Assembly: GCA_964610045.1 (NCBI GenBank)
Contig: CAZSUN010000002.1
Location: 1 to 64,000 of the forward strand
Reading direction: 5' to 3'
DNA: 64,000 nt
Source: JACCYX01 sp964610045
GTDB taxonomy: Bacteria > Chloroflexota > Chloroflexia > Thermomicrobiales > UBA6265
Shown here: positions 35,157-43,420 of the stretch, piece after piece
Layout of the letters: each line of letters starts with the position of its first letter
Position numbering within the stretch: the stretch's first letter is position 1
Notes under the pieces: model-generated
Seen by the model: the letters and a program-made list of their open reading frames with translations, nothing else
Told to the model about the DNA's origin: nothing
Databases searched by the model: none
Position numbers and translations under genes: made by a program

Positions 35157-35313
35157 GCTGACGCCTCCGTACGGGCGGACCCGCCGAGCCGCCAGGCGAG
35201 GTGGTCGTCCGCCCTGGTCGGCGTGGGGCGGACGACCCTCCGCTGCGCTCCGGGGTCCGCCCGTACGGGATTCGCGGTGTCAGCGACTGAGGGAGCGTTA
35301 CCAGACACCCTCT
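35119..35313. repeat. Palindromic, MITE-like element of about 195 bp
   Basis: Terminal inverted repeats AGAGGGTGTCTG (35119-35130) and CAGACACCCTCT (35302-35313) enclose inner inverted arms at 35156-35182 and 35253-35285, sharing CCGTACGGGCGGACCC. A further inner hairpin with GGTCGTCCGCCC/GGGCGGACGACC is at the centre. No reading frame. The tip resembles IS5-type ends, but no transposase is seen. Confidence 0.6.
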
Positions 35314-35384
35314 TAGGTCAGTCAGTCCGGCTGTCCACGATCGGGCGGCGTCGCCTCGAAGCCAACAGAACAGGGTCGATGCTG

Positions 35385-35846
35385 TCAGGATTGCTCCCCA
35401 ATCCTCAAGTCGTCAACCTCTTTCCGGAGGTCGTCGATGTCCCTGAACTCGCGGTAGACGGACGCGAAGCGGATGTAGGCGACCTGGTCGAGATCCTTCA
35501 ACTGGCTCAGGATCGCCTCGCCAATGCGGTCAGACGGGATTTCCCGCAACCCATACCGAAGCAACTCCGCTTCTACTTCGGAGACCACTTCGTCGATCTG
35601 GTCTTCACTGACCGGTCGCTTGGTCAGCGCAACGCGCAGCTTGCTGACCAGCTTCTCGTGACTGAATTCCTCTCGACGCCCATCTTTCTTCACGACAATC
35701 AGTGGGGCGGTTTCGAACCGCTCGTAGGTCGTGAACCGGCGATGGCAGCCGATGCACTCCCGTCGCCGTCGGATGACCGCCCCACCCGGTTGCTCCCGTG
35801 AATCGACGACCCGTGAATCTTCGGTTCGGCAGAAGGGGCATCTCAC
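35385..35846 (-). CDS. nrdR: Transcriptional repressor NrdR
   Basis: 153 aa. The N-terminal zinc ribbon is MRCPFCRTED...ECIGCHRRFTTYERFE, followed by the ATP-cone (PLIVVKKDGRREEFSHEKLVSKLRVAL). NrdR represses ribonucleotide reductase genes by binding NrdR boxes according to ATP/dATP. No nrd gene is in the window. GTG 35846 gives the full zinc ribbon, with a weak SD. It is adjacent to ftsZ (37 nt) and read in the same direction, so it may be the last gene of the dcw transcript. Confidence 0.96.
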   Translation of the reverse strand: MRCPFCRTEDSRVVDSREQPGGAVIRRRRECIGCHRRFTTYERFETAPLIVVKKDGRREEFSHEKLVSKLRVALTKRPVSEDQIDEVVSEVEAELLRYGLREIPSDRIGEAILSQLKDLDQVAYIRFASVYREFRDIDDLRKEVDDLRIGEQS

Positions 35847-35883
35847 GGAGTGTCACTCACCGGCTACAGAGTCCTGACGCGCG

Positions 35884-37143
35884 CTATCGGTCTCGCAGGA
35901 ATCGTACGATCGAGGATTCCGTTTCCCATTCGTCGTCCGGGTACACGGGTGGCTCCGGTGCCTGGCGAGGAGGGGCACTGGAGCGCTGGCCTTGCGAGCG
36001 GTTCGCGTCTCTCCCCTGGTCGCGGCTGAATGTCGCCATCGAGTACGGATCGGCCGGGATACGTTCGTCGAACCCGGTCGCGATGAGCGTGATCATCACC
36101 GCATCGCCGAGCGATTCGTCGATCGATGTCCCATAGATGATCTCGGCATCTTCATCGGCGGCAGCGCGGATCACGCCGGCTGCTTCGCTGGTTTCGAACA
36201 GGGTGAGATTCGATCCACCAGAGATGTTGTACAAAACGCCCTTGGCGCCCTGGATGTTCATCTCAAGCAACGGGCTCTCGATCGCTTCCCGGGCTGCATT
36301 CACGCACCGGTCAGTGCCTTCACCGTAGCCGATCGCCATTAACGCTGAACCCGCATCCTGCATGATCGTCTTCACGTCGGCAAAATCGAGGTTGATGATA
36401 CCGGGCTTGGTGATCAGGTCCGAGATGCCGGCAATACCCTGCCGGAGGACGTCATCGGCAATCTGGAACGCTTCGGTCACGGTGGTTTTGGGGTCCACCA
36501 TGTGCAGCAACCGCTCGTTCGGGATGGTGATCAGGGCATCGACCGTTTCCCGGAGCAGCGCAATCCCTTCTTCCGCAGCCTTGCGGCGGCGGCCGCCTTC
36601 GAACTCGAACGGCTTGGTCACGACCGCGACCGTCAGCGCCCCGGCCTGCTTCGCGAGCCGGGCGATGGTCGGCGACGCACCCGTACCGGTGCCACCGCCC
36701 ATGCCGGCGGCAATGAAGATCATGTCGCAGTCCTTCATCACCTCCGCCAGGCTTTCGGCACTTTCCTCGGCCGCGCGCTCGCCGACTTCCGGGCGGCCGC
36801 CGGCTCCCAGGCCCTTGGTCAGCTTGTCGCCGATCCGGACCGCGATCGTCGCCTCACTGGTCATCAACGCCTGGGCGTCGGTGTTCACCGCGACGAATTC
36901 GATGCCATCGACTCCCGATCGCACCATGCGATTGATGGCGTTGCCACCAGCGCCACCAACGCCGATCACCTTGATCCGCGCGAACGCCTGTGGGTAGGCA
37001 TCAAACGAACTCCAGCGAGAAGCAGCCGCATCCGGCGACGGGGCGGATGTGCCACTGGCGGCATCCGGGGTGGGTGCCGGTTGCGCACCGTGAACGCGAA
37101 CTGGCTGTTGCCCCCGTCCTGGGTTTTGTCCTCGGGAATGCAT
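35884..37143 (-). CDS. ftsZ: Cell division protein FtsZ
   Basis: 419 aa from ATG 37143; an ATG at 37161 is an alternative, and the frame further upstream is not coding. IKVIGVGGAGGNAINRM starts the GTPase, and the tubulin signature MGGGTGTGASP is intact. The C-terminal tail is long and Gln/Arg/Pro-rich (RDANRSQGQRSSAPPRQAPEP) and ends in WETESSIVRFLRDR, a variant of the conserved C-terminal peptide that recruits partners. FtsZ forms the Z-ring. It is the last division gene of the minus-strand cluster, with its own promoter-like element at 37325. Confidence 0.97.
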   Translation of the reverse strand: MHSRGQNPGRGQQPVRVHGAQPAPTPDAASGTSAPSPDAAASRWSSFDAYPQAFARIKVIGVGGAGGNAINRMVRSGVDGIEFVAVNTDAQALMTSEATIAVRIGDKLTKGLGAGGRPEVGERAAEESAESLAEVMKDCDMIFIAAGMGGGTGTGASPTIARLAKQAGALTVAVVTKPFEFEGGRRRKAAEEGIALLRETVDALITIPNERLLHMVDPKTTVTEAFQIADDVLRQGIAGISDLITKPGIINLDFADVKTIMQDAGSALMAIGYGEGTDRCVNAAREAIESPLLEMNIQGAKGVLYNISGGSNLTLFETSEAAGVIRAAADEDAEIIYGTSIDESLGDAVMITLIATGFDERIPADPYSMATFSRDQGRDANRSQGQRSSAPPRQAPEPPVYPDDEWETESSIVRFLRDR

Positions 37144-37324
37144 CGTCCCATCACCATCCATGTCACAACGCGTGTCGAACTGGCCTGCACGGAGGGAACC
37201 CGTCCGATCCAGGCTCCCATCCTTGCCCTGTCGTGCCAAGTGATCCTGCAGCGAAACGGGTATCCACGCGGCCTGGTTGTGGCCAGGACCGTGCCCCACA
37301 ACTCACCCTGCCATCGCTCTCGCG

Positions 37325-37333
37325 AGTATAGCA
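37325..37333 (-). promoter_or_regulatory. Extended -10 promoter element for ftsZ
   Basis: The minus strand reads TGCTATACT, about 180 nt before the ftsZ start and within the ddl-ftsZ spacer. It is identical to the elements before ftsH and trxA. Confidence 0.5.
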
Positions 37334-37410
37334 CGGTGTCCATACGGTCTTGACGTACACGACAACACGCGACTGGGACGAGGGAAACACCGCGTACGAA
37401 CGCGGATTTC

Positions 37411-38541
37411 TCAGCGTGGAGGATCGTGCCGTTCGATCGCGAGCTGGACGAGACGCTCCACGAGATCCGCCAGTGGCAATCCGCTTGCAGCCCACAGCAT
37501 CGGGTACATGCTGATCGACGTGAATCCGGGAATCGTGTTGACCTCGTTGAGAAATATCCGGCCAGTCTCGCGTTCGACGAAGAAATCGACCCTGGCCATC
37601 CCTGCGAGATCGAGCGCGACAAAGGTATCGACGGCGATCGCCTGAAGTCGTTGGAGGACACTGTCGTCAAGACTGGCCGGGATCAGGAGTTCGGCCGTGT
37701 CGTCGATGTATTTGGCTTCGTAGTCGTAAAACTCGCCGTGAGGCACCACCTCTCCAGCCACGGAGGCGATGGGGGATTCATTGCCGAGAACGGCGAGTTC
37801 GATCTCTCGTGCGTTGATGCCCTTTTCAACCACAATCCGGCGATCGTGATGCGCAGCGAGGTCCATCGCTGCCGCCAGATCTTCCGGTGACTTCACCTTC
37901 GAGATACCAACGCTGGATCCGAGGTTTGCGGGCTTGACGAAGCAGGGGAAACCAAGGGCGTCCGCGATCCTGGCCGATTCACCTGCCGGGTCGCTTCGCC
38001 AGGCGGTCCGGGTCACGAGTAACCAGGGCAACTGCGGGATACCCACCTGGTCGAGGATGGTCTTGGTCATTGCCTTGTCCATCGCCACCGATGACCCAAG
38101 CACCCCCGAGCCAACATACGGCACTCCGGCAAGTTCCAGCATGCCCTGAATGGTTCCGTCCTCACCCATCGGCCCGTGGAGCACCGGAATGACGACGTCA
38201 ATACCTTCGGCAAAGCCGCCTGGCACGGACTCGGACGCCTGCGAGCCGGCACTGGCCACCAGCGACATCGTTTGGTCGCCGTCGAGAGAGACCGTTGACG
38301 CCTCCTCACCCTCTCCGAGGTGGAACATTGGGGAAGCCGCGGTCAATGCCTGCATCGGGTCGCCGCCGCTCAGCCATTGACCGCTCCGCGTAATGCCGAT
38401 CGGCACGGCTTCGAACCTGTCCGGGTCCAGAGCCGACATGATGGTGATGGCGGAACGCAGCGAAACATCATGCTCCGCCGAACGCCCCCCAAACACCACA
38501 CCGATCCGGACTTTCCGTGGACTCGCGTCACCATGCGCCAT
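37411..38541 (-). CDS. ddl: D-alanine--D-alanine ligase
   Basis: 376 aa ATP-grasp ligase making D-Ala-D-Ala for the peptidoglycan stem peptide. GVVFGGRSAEHDVSLRSA opens the protein; VLHGPMGEDGTIQGMLELAGVPYVGSGVLGS and FCFVKPANLGSSVGISKV are the substrate- and ATP-binding motifs, and FLNEVNTIPGFTSISMYP closes the active site. GGAGGG lies 11 nt before ATG 38541. It follows murC/murB by 37 nt. Confidence 0.96.
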   Translation of the reverse strand: MAHGDASPRKVRIGVVFGGRSAEHDVSLRSAITIMSALDPDRFEAVPIGITRSGQWLSGGDPMQALTAASPMFHLGEGEEASTVSLDGDQTMSLVASAGSQASESVPGGFAEGIDVVIPVLHGPMGEDGTIQGMLELAGVPYVGSGVLGSSVAMDKAMTKTILDQVGIPQLPWLLVTRTAWRSDPAGESARIADALGFPCFVKPANLGSSVGISKVKSPEDLAAAMDLAAHHDRRIVVEKGINAREIELAVLGNESPIASVAGEVVPHGEFYDYEAKYIDDTAELLIPASLDDSVLQRLQAIAVDTFVALDLAGMARVDFFVERETGRIFLNEVNTIPGFTSISMYPMLWAASGLPLADLVERLVQLAIERHDPPR

Positions 38542-38578
38542 GCTCGCGTGTTCCCTCCAATGCGTGTGACCGATGGCC

Positions 38579-40972
38579 CTACCAGGGTTCGCCGACGCGT
38601 TCGATTTCCGGTTTCAGGTCGATGCCAAACTGGTCGAGAACCTGCAGCCGGGCGTGCTGGATCAACTCCCAGGCATCCACCGCCCTGCCACCACCCGTAT
38701 TGACCACCCAGTTCGCGTGCTTGGGCGAAAACTGCATGGCGCCAATCTGGTAGCCCTTCATGCCGGATGCTTCCAGCAATCGCCCCGCGAAATCGCCTGG
38801 AGGGTTCGCGAAGGTCGAACCGGAGCACGCCCCGGTTGGCTGCGTTCGCTTCCTGAAAGCTGCGTGATCGTCCGCCAGTGCGACCAGATCGGCGGCGTTG
38901 CCCTTCGGCAGGTCGAACACCGAACGGAGGACGATCCACGGCCGGGGCCTCGCGGCGCCCTTGATCCTGGTCATGCGATAGGTTGACTGAAGCCACGATA
39001 CTGGTCGACGGACGACGGTACCGTCATCAAGCAGGATCTCGATTTCGACCAGGTGATCCTTCAGTTCGGTGCCATGCGCCCCGGCATTGTTGACGGTCGC
39101 CCCGCCGATCTGCCCCGGCAAGCCAACCCCCCAGTCCATCCCGGACCAGCCGTTCTCCGCGCAACGCCTGCCAACCCACGAGAGCGGTGCCTGCGCCCCC
39201 ACCGTGAGCCGGATGTGGTCGCCACGGTCCTCGGATGCGATCAGGCTTTCCGCACGTTCACCAGGGGTGCGTGCCAATGCCACGACACCGCGGATGCCGT
39301 CGTCACCGACAAGAAGGTTGCTGCCCCCACCAATAACCGTCAATGGCATGCCTTCGTCGCGCGCCCATCTCGCCACGGCCGCGAGATCATCAGGCGCCGG
39401 CGTACGGATGAGGAAATCGGCAGGCCCTCCGATACGCATCGTGGTAGCGAGTGACATCGGGGCGTCACGTTGCGCCTTGAGGTGCGACGCGCCCGGCACA
39501 GCCACCGGCGCCGGTTTTGCGGATCGTGACCTGGTTCCATTCGTTGGGGGAACCACTGGTGCGCGTTCGTTGGCGAGCAGCGACATGAGGACGGTGCCAG
39601 TCCTGGTGATGTCGCCAGCACCGAGGGTCAGAATGACATCTCCCTCACGGGCGATCGCCGCGGTTTTGCTCGCGGCGTCTTCCGGACCGGTTGCACTCGT
39701 GGTTGACACCGTGATCCGCTCGAGCACATCACCGGAGCTGATGCCAAGAGTATCGGATTCTCCGGACGGGTAGATATCGAGGAGGACCACGGAATCAGCC
39801 AGGTCGAGCGATGCGGCGAACTCGGCCAGTAGCGACTTCGTCCGGCTGTACGTGTGTGGCTGATGGACCGCGATGATCCGGCGATCGGGATAGCGTTCCC
39901 TCGCCGCCGTCAGGACCGCCGCGATCTCCTCCGGATGATGGGCGTAGTCGTCAACGATGTCGATGCCAGCCACGACGCCCTTGTGCTCGAAGCGACGGCC
40001 CACGCCAGTGAACGGCGCGACCCCGGCAACCGCCTCGTCCAGTTCGTGACCTTCAGAGACAAGGGCAGCGATCGCGGCGATCGCATTCCTGGCGTTGTGC
40101 CTCCCGGGTACGCCCAGGGCTACCTCCGCACTCTCGCCATGGGGTCCCGCAATGCGCCAACCGAGCGGCGCCCGGGAGAGGACCCAATCTGCATCAGGAC
40201 TCTCGCCGAATGTCACGATCCGGAACTCCCGGTCGGGGATCGCTTCGAGCACGGTCTTCACACGCTGGCAACCGGCATCATCGGCCGCCATCACCACGGT
40301 TCCACCGGGCCGTGTCAATCGTGCAAACTGGACAAATGCGTCGTCATAGTCAGCCTGGTCGGCATAGATGTCGGGATGATCGAAACTCACTGTCGTGATC
40401 ACGGTGCAACTGGGCCGCAGCCAATGAAAGGCACGGTCGAATTCGTCGGCTTCAACCACCATGATCTGGCCAGTTCCTGCCGCAGTGTTGTGTTCGATGC
40501 CTGGAAGACTCGCGCCAACTGCGTAGCCGGGTTCTTCACCCATCGCGATGAGGGAGAGCGCAATCATACCTGTCGTGGTTGACTTACCGTGGGTTCCACC
40601 GACCGCTATCAGCCTCCGCGTATTGGCAATCATCCCAAGGAGCTGGCCTCGCCTGACCAGGAGCGCCCCGTTTGCCCGCGCGGCATCGAGCTCAACCGCA
40701 GCCCTGTCCGCCGCCCTCGGCGTGCTGACGAGGACGGACGCCCGCGACGCCAGGGCAGGATCGTCGTGGCCCTGGACAACGGTGATTCCTTCGGCCCGTA
40801 ATCGCTGGACGGTCTCGGAATCGGATGCGTCGGAACCGGTCACGACATGACCACGCTCGCGCAGGACGCGAGCGAGCCCACTCATGCTGACGCCTCCGAT
40901 TCCGACGAAGTGAATGGGTGCCGGTGCCGCGGGGAGCGTCAATCCACAATCAGGGCAACTGGTTTGCGTCAC
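38579..40972 (-). CDS. murC-murB: MurC-MurB fusion (UDP-MurNAc--L-Ala ligase / UDP-MurNAc dehydrogenase)
   Basis: 797 aa in a single continuous frame. MurC occupies about residues 15-470: HFVGIGGVSMSGLARVL, GTHGKSTTTGMIALSLI (P-loop) and DYAHHPEEI. A linker rich in Pro/Ala/Arg (about 470-500) leads to MurB (about 506-797): TTMRIGGPADFLI, GLPGQIGGATVNNAGAHGTE (FAD), and CSGSTFANP with the catalytic Ser. The two enzymes act on UDP-MurNAc, MurB producing it and MurC adding L-Ala, so the fusion could channel substrate. The GTG start has GAGG overlapping the murD stop region. Residues CPDCG near the N-terminus are unusual. Confidence 0.94.
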   Translation of the reverse strand: MTQTSCPDCGLTLPAAPAPIHFVGIGGVSMSGLARVLRERGHVVTGSDASDSETVQRLRAEGITVVQGHDDPALASRASVLVSTPRAADRAAVELDAARANGALLVRRGQLLGMIANTRRLIAVGGTHGKSTTTGMIALSLIAMGEEPGYAVGASLPGIEHNTAAGTGQIMVVEADEFDRAFHWLRPSCTVITTVSFDHPDIYADQADYDDAFVQFARLTRPGGTVVMAADDAGCQRVKTVLEAIPDREFRIVTFGESPDADWVLSRAPLGWRIAGPHGESAEVALGVPGRHNARNAIAAIAALVSEGHELDEAVAGVAPFTGVGRRFEHKGVVAGIDIVDDYAHHPEEIAAVLTAARERYPDRRIIAVHQPHTYSRTKSLLAEFAASLDLADSVVLLDIYPSGESDTLGISSGDVLERITVSTTSATGPEDAASKTAAIAREGDVILTLGAGDITRTGTVLMSLLANERAPVVPPTNGTRSRSAKPAPVAVPGASHLKAQRDAPMSLATTMRIGGPADFLIRTPAPDDLAAVARWARDEGMPLTVIGGGSNLLVGDDGIRGVVALARTPGERAESLIASEDRGDHIRLTVGAQAPLSWVGRRCAENGWSGMDWGVGLPGQIGGATVNNAGAHGTELKDHLVEIEILLDDGTVVRRPVSWLQSTYRMTRIKGAARPRPWIVLRSVFDLPKGNAADLVALADDHAAFRKRTQPTGACSGSTFANPPGDFAGRLLEASGMKGYQIGAMQFSPKHANWVVNTGGGRAVDAWELIQHARLQVLDQFGIDLKPEIERVGEPW

Positions 40973-40984
40973 GGGAAACCGGCC

Positions 40985-42385
40985 TCACTTTTCATTTAGT
41001 GACAGGACCGCGGCGCGAAACCGGGCTCCGCGGTCGAACTCGTTTCGAAACAAACCGAAGCTGGCGCAAGCAGGACACAGTGCGACGATATCGCCGTCTT
41101 TGGCCGCGGCCTGGGCCGATGCGACCGCCGCTTCCATCGTTTCGTGTGGCCCGGTGCTCGGGATCGACCGGGCTTCGATCATGGTTCGCAATCCGGGAGT
41201 CGCTGTTCCGTCGAGCAAATGGACGACCGCCCCGGCCCCGGCCAGCGCATCGGCAAACGGAGCAAGATCGATTCGCTTGTCCGCACCGCCGGCGATGATG
41301 TGAAGCGTCCGCGCTCTCGGCGCGAGGACATTCACCCCCGCCACCGCCGCGACGGGAGCGGTCGCTGACGTGTCGTTGACCCAGGTCACGCCATCGATGG
41401 TGGCCACGGTCTCCAGCCGGTTGTCCACCCCGGCGAAGGTGGATAGACCATCCAGAACCGCTTCGGGCGGTGCACCGTAGGCGATGGAGGCCGCCATCGC
41501 TGCCAGCGCATTCCGGGCGCCGTGGTCACCCGCCAGCGAGAGATGCGAGGGTCGATCAGCCGACACCACCAGATCGCCAGTATCGACAATCAGCCGGTCT
41601 CCCGCCAGCCACGCACCAGGCCCACGGTTCGCCCCCACCCCGAATCGAATGATCCGTGCGCTGGTGATGCCGGCGATCCCAGCCGTGTTCGGATCGTCCG
41701 CATTGATGACCGCCACGTCATCGGTATGCATCCACTTTGCCATGTCTCGTTTGGTGTCGGCATAGTGCTCGAAATCGCGATATCGATCGAGGTGATCCGG
41801 AGAGATGTTGGTAAACACTGCCACGTGCGGGGCCAGATGGTGGTCATTGAGCGACTCGATCTGGAAACTGGAGAGTTCGATTGCCACTGGCGTAGTGGGC
41901 GTCAATCGATCCAGTTCCAGCAGTGCCGGCACTCCCATGTTGCCGGCCAGCAGCGATTGGGGTTTCCAGCCGGTGAGGATCCTGCCAATAAGTGCCGAGA
42001 CCGTGGTCTTCCCCTTGGTGCCGGTCACTCCGATGATCGGCGATGGGCAAGCCCGGAAGAAGACGGACATCTCCATCTCGATCCGGACACCCGACTCGCT
42101 CGCCGCCGCCAGATATGGCGAGTCCATCGGTACGCCAGGATTCCGCATCACAATGTCCGCGCCGGCAGACGTGAAATCCTCGAGCCGATGTCCACCAAGG
42201 TGGTAGGTGATCGGCAGGTCGCCGAGTTGGGCGATCGAACCGGACAGGGCCGCTTCATCCCGCATGTCCGTAACCGTAACGATGGCCCCCTGATTGGCGA
42301 ACCAACGTGCGGTGCCGACCCCGCCGCCGAGCACACCGAGACCCATCACGGTCACGCGCTTTCCGGCATACACACGCGCGCCCAT
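40985..42385 (-). CDS. murD: UDP-N-acetylmuramoylalanine--D-glutamate ligase MurD
   Basis: 466 aa Mur ligase. The Rossmann-like N-terminus is RVTVMGLGVLGGGVGTARW. The ATP loop GVTGTKGKTTVSALIGRIL, the HLDRYRDFEHYADTK region and the C-terminal domain DTSATAPVAAVAGV are all present. It adds D-Glu to UDP-MurNAc-L-Ala. ATG 42385 abuts the mraY stop with no gap, so they are translated as one operon; murC/murB begins 12 nt after its end. Confidence 0.96.
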   Translation of the reverse strand: MGARVYAGKRVTVMGLGVLGGGVGTARWFANQGAIVTVTDMRDEAALSGSIAQLGDLPITYHLGGHRLEDFTSAGADIVMRNPGVPMDSPYLAAASESGVRIEMEMSVFFRACPSPIIGVTGTKGKTTVSALIGRILTGWKPQSLLAGNMGVPALLELDRLTPTTPVAIELSSFQIESLNDHHLAPHVAVFTNISPDHLDRYRDFEHYADTKRDMAKWMHTDDVAVINADDPNTAGIAGITSARIIRFGVGANRGPGAWLAGDRLIVDTGDLVVSADRPSHLSLAGDHGARNALAAMAASIAYGAPPEAVLDGLSTFAGVDNRLETVATIDGVTWVNDTSATAPVAAVAGVNVLAPRARTLHIIAGGADKRIDLAPFADALAGAGAVVHLLDGTATPGLRTMIEARSIPSTGPHETMEAAVASAQAAAKDGDIVALCPACASFGLFRNEFDRGARFRAAVLSLNEK

Positions 42386-43420
42386 CTAGAGCAAGGCCAG
42401 AGCAACGCCGAGAAGGCCCGCCATCATACCGGCCAGCGCGAAACGCATCGTAATCTGTGTGTCGGACCAACCGATCAATTCGAAGTGGTGATGGAGTGGC
42501 GCCATCTTGAAAATCCGCTTGCCTCCAGACCGCTTGTAGTAACTCACCTGGATCATCACCGAGAGCGTTTCCGCCACGAACACCGCGCCGACGATCGGCA
42601 GCAATAGCCATTGCCCGGTCATGAACGCCGCCGTGGCCAGCGAAGCGCCGATGGCCAGCGAGCCGGTGTCCCCCATGAAGACCTGGGCCGGCTGGGCGTT
42701 GAACCAGAGGAATCCCGCCAGGGCGCCCACCATGATGAAGCAGAACGTCACAACCCCGAGCTGACCCTGGCGGTAGGCGATGATACCGTAGGCGCAGAAC
42801 GCAATGGCGGAGGTGATGGCAGCCAGGGTATCCATGCCATCGGTGAAGTTCACGGCATTTGCCATCGCCACCACGGCGAACGCCGCGATCGGAAGATAGA
42901 GGAACCCCATGTCGATCCGGCCAATGAACGGGACGTAGACATGATGGAGCCCAAGGCCGTACGGATCCGGGAGCCACAGGATCAGGCCGGCAATCACACC
43001 GACCATCACCAACCATATGAATTTGAACCTGGCGGTCATCCCGGTTTTCTGGCCACCAACCAGATTCATCCGATCGTCGATCGCGCCGAGAACGGCTGCC
43101 GCCACCAATACCCCAACCGGGAGAAGCATCGAGAGTCGGCCCGCAGTATTGAAAATCAGGGTGATGATGACGGCGGAAAACGTGAAGATCAACCCACCCA
43201 TCGTGGGCGTGCCGGTTTTCCCTAATTGCTGATTGAGTTCGATACGCACCTTTTTTCCATAGCCGTGGGTGCGCAGCCAGGTGATCATCGGACGACCGAT
43301 GATCAGCGTGATCGAAAAGGCCAGCGCCGCCAGCGCCAGCGATACCGCCATGTTCTCGTTCGGATCGGTCGGCATCACCTCGACGATCGCCATCCGGCTC
43401 ACCGCGATATCGGGTGTCAT
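42386..43420 (-). CDS. mraY: Phospho-N-acetylmuramoyl-pentapeptide-transferase MraY
   Basis: 344 aa integral membrane enzyme making lipid I. Ten TM helices are expected. The motifs QQLGKTGTPTMGG (N-terminal), DDRMNLVGG (Asp pair), NAVNFTDGMDTLAA (NxxNxxDGxDG-like), FMGDTGSLAIG and FKMAPLHHHFELIGW (HHH) are all visible. ATG 43420 overlaps the murF TGA by 4 nt. Confidence 0.97.
   Translation of the reverse strand: MTPDIAVSRMAIVEVMPTDPNENMAVSLALAALAFSITLIIGRPMITWLRTHGYGKKVRIELNQQLGKTGTPTMGGLIFTFSAVIITLIFNTAGRLSMLLPVGVLVAAAVLGAIDDRMNLVGGQKTGMTARFKFIWLVMVGVIAGLILWLPDPYGLGLHHVYVPFIGRIDMGFLYLPIAAFAVVAMANAVNFTDGMDTLAAITSAIAFCAYGIIAYRQGQLGVVTFCFIMVGALAGFLWFNAQPAQVFMGDTGSLAIGASLATAAFMTGQWLLLPIVGAVFVAETLSVMIQVSYYKRSGGKRIFKMAPLHHHFELIGWSDTQITMRFALAGMMAGLLGVALALL

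Larger units (their letters stand above)
34789..35384. other. Gene-free region with gap and palindromic repeat between trxA and nrdR
   Basis: About 600 bp. It contains an assembly gap, two identical 55-bp segments, and a palindromic element. The part before the gap (34860-34950) looks like a diverged copy of repeat sequence. No reading frame is convincing. Confidence 0.6.
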
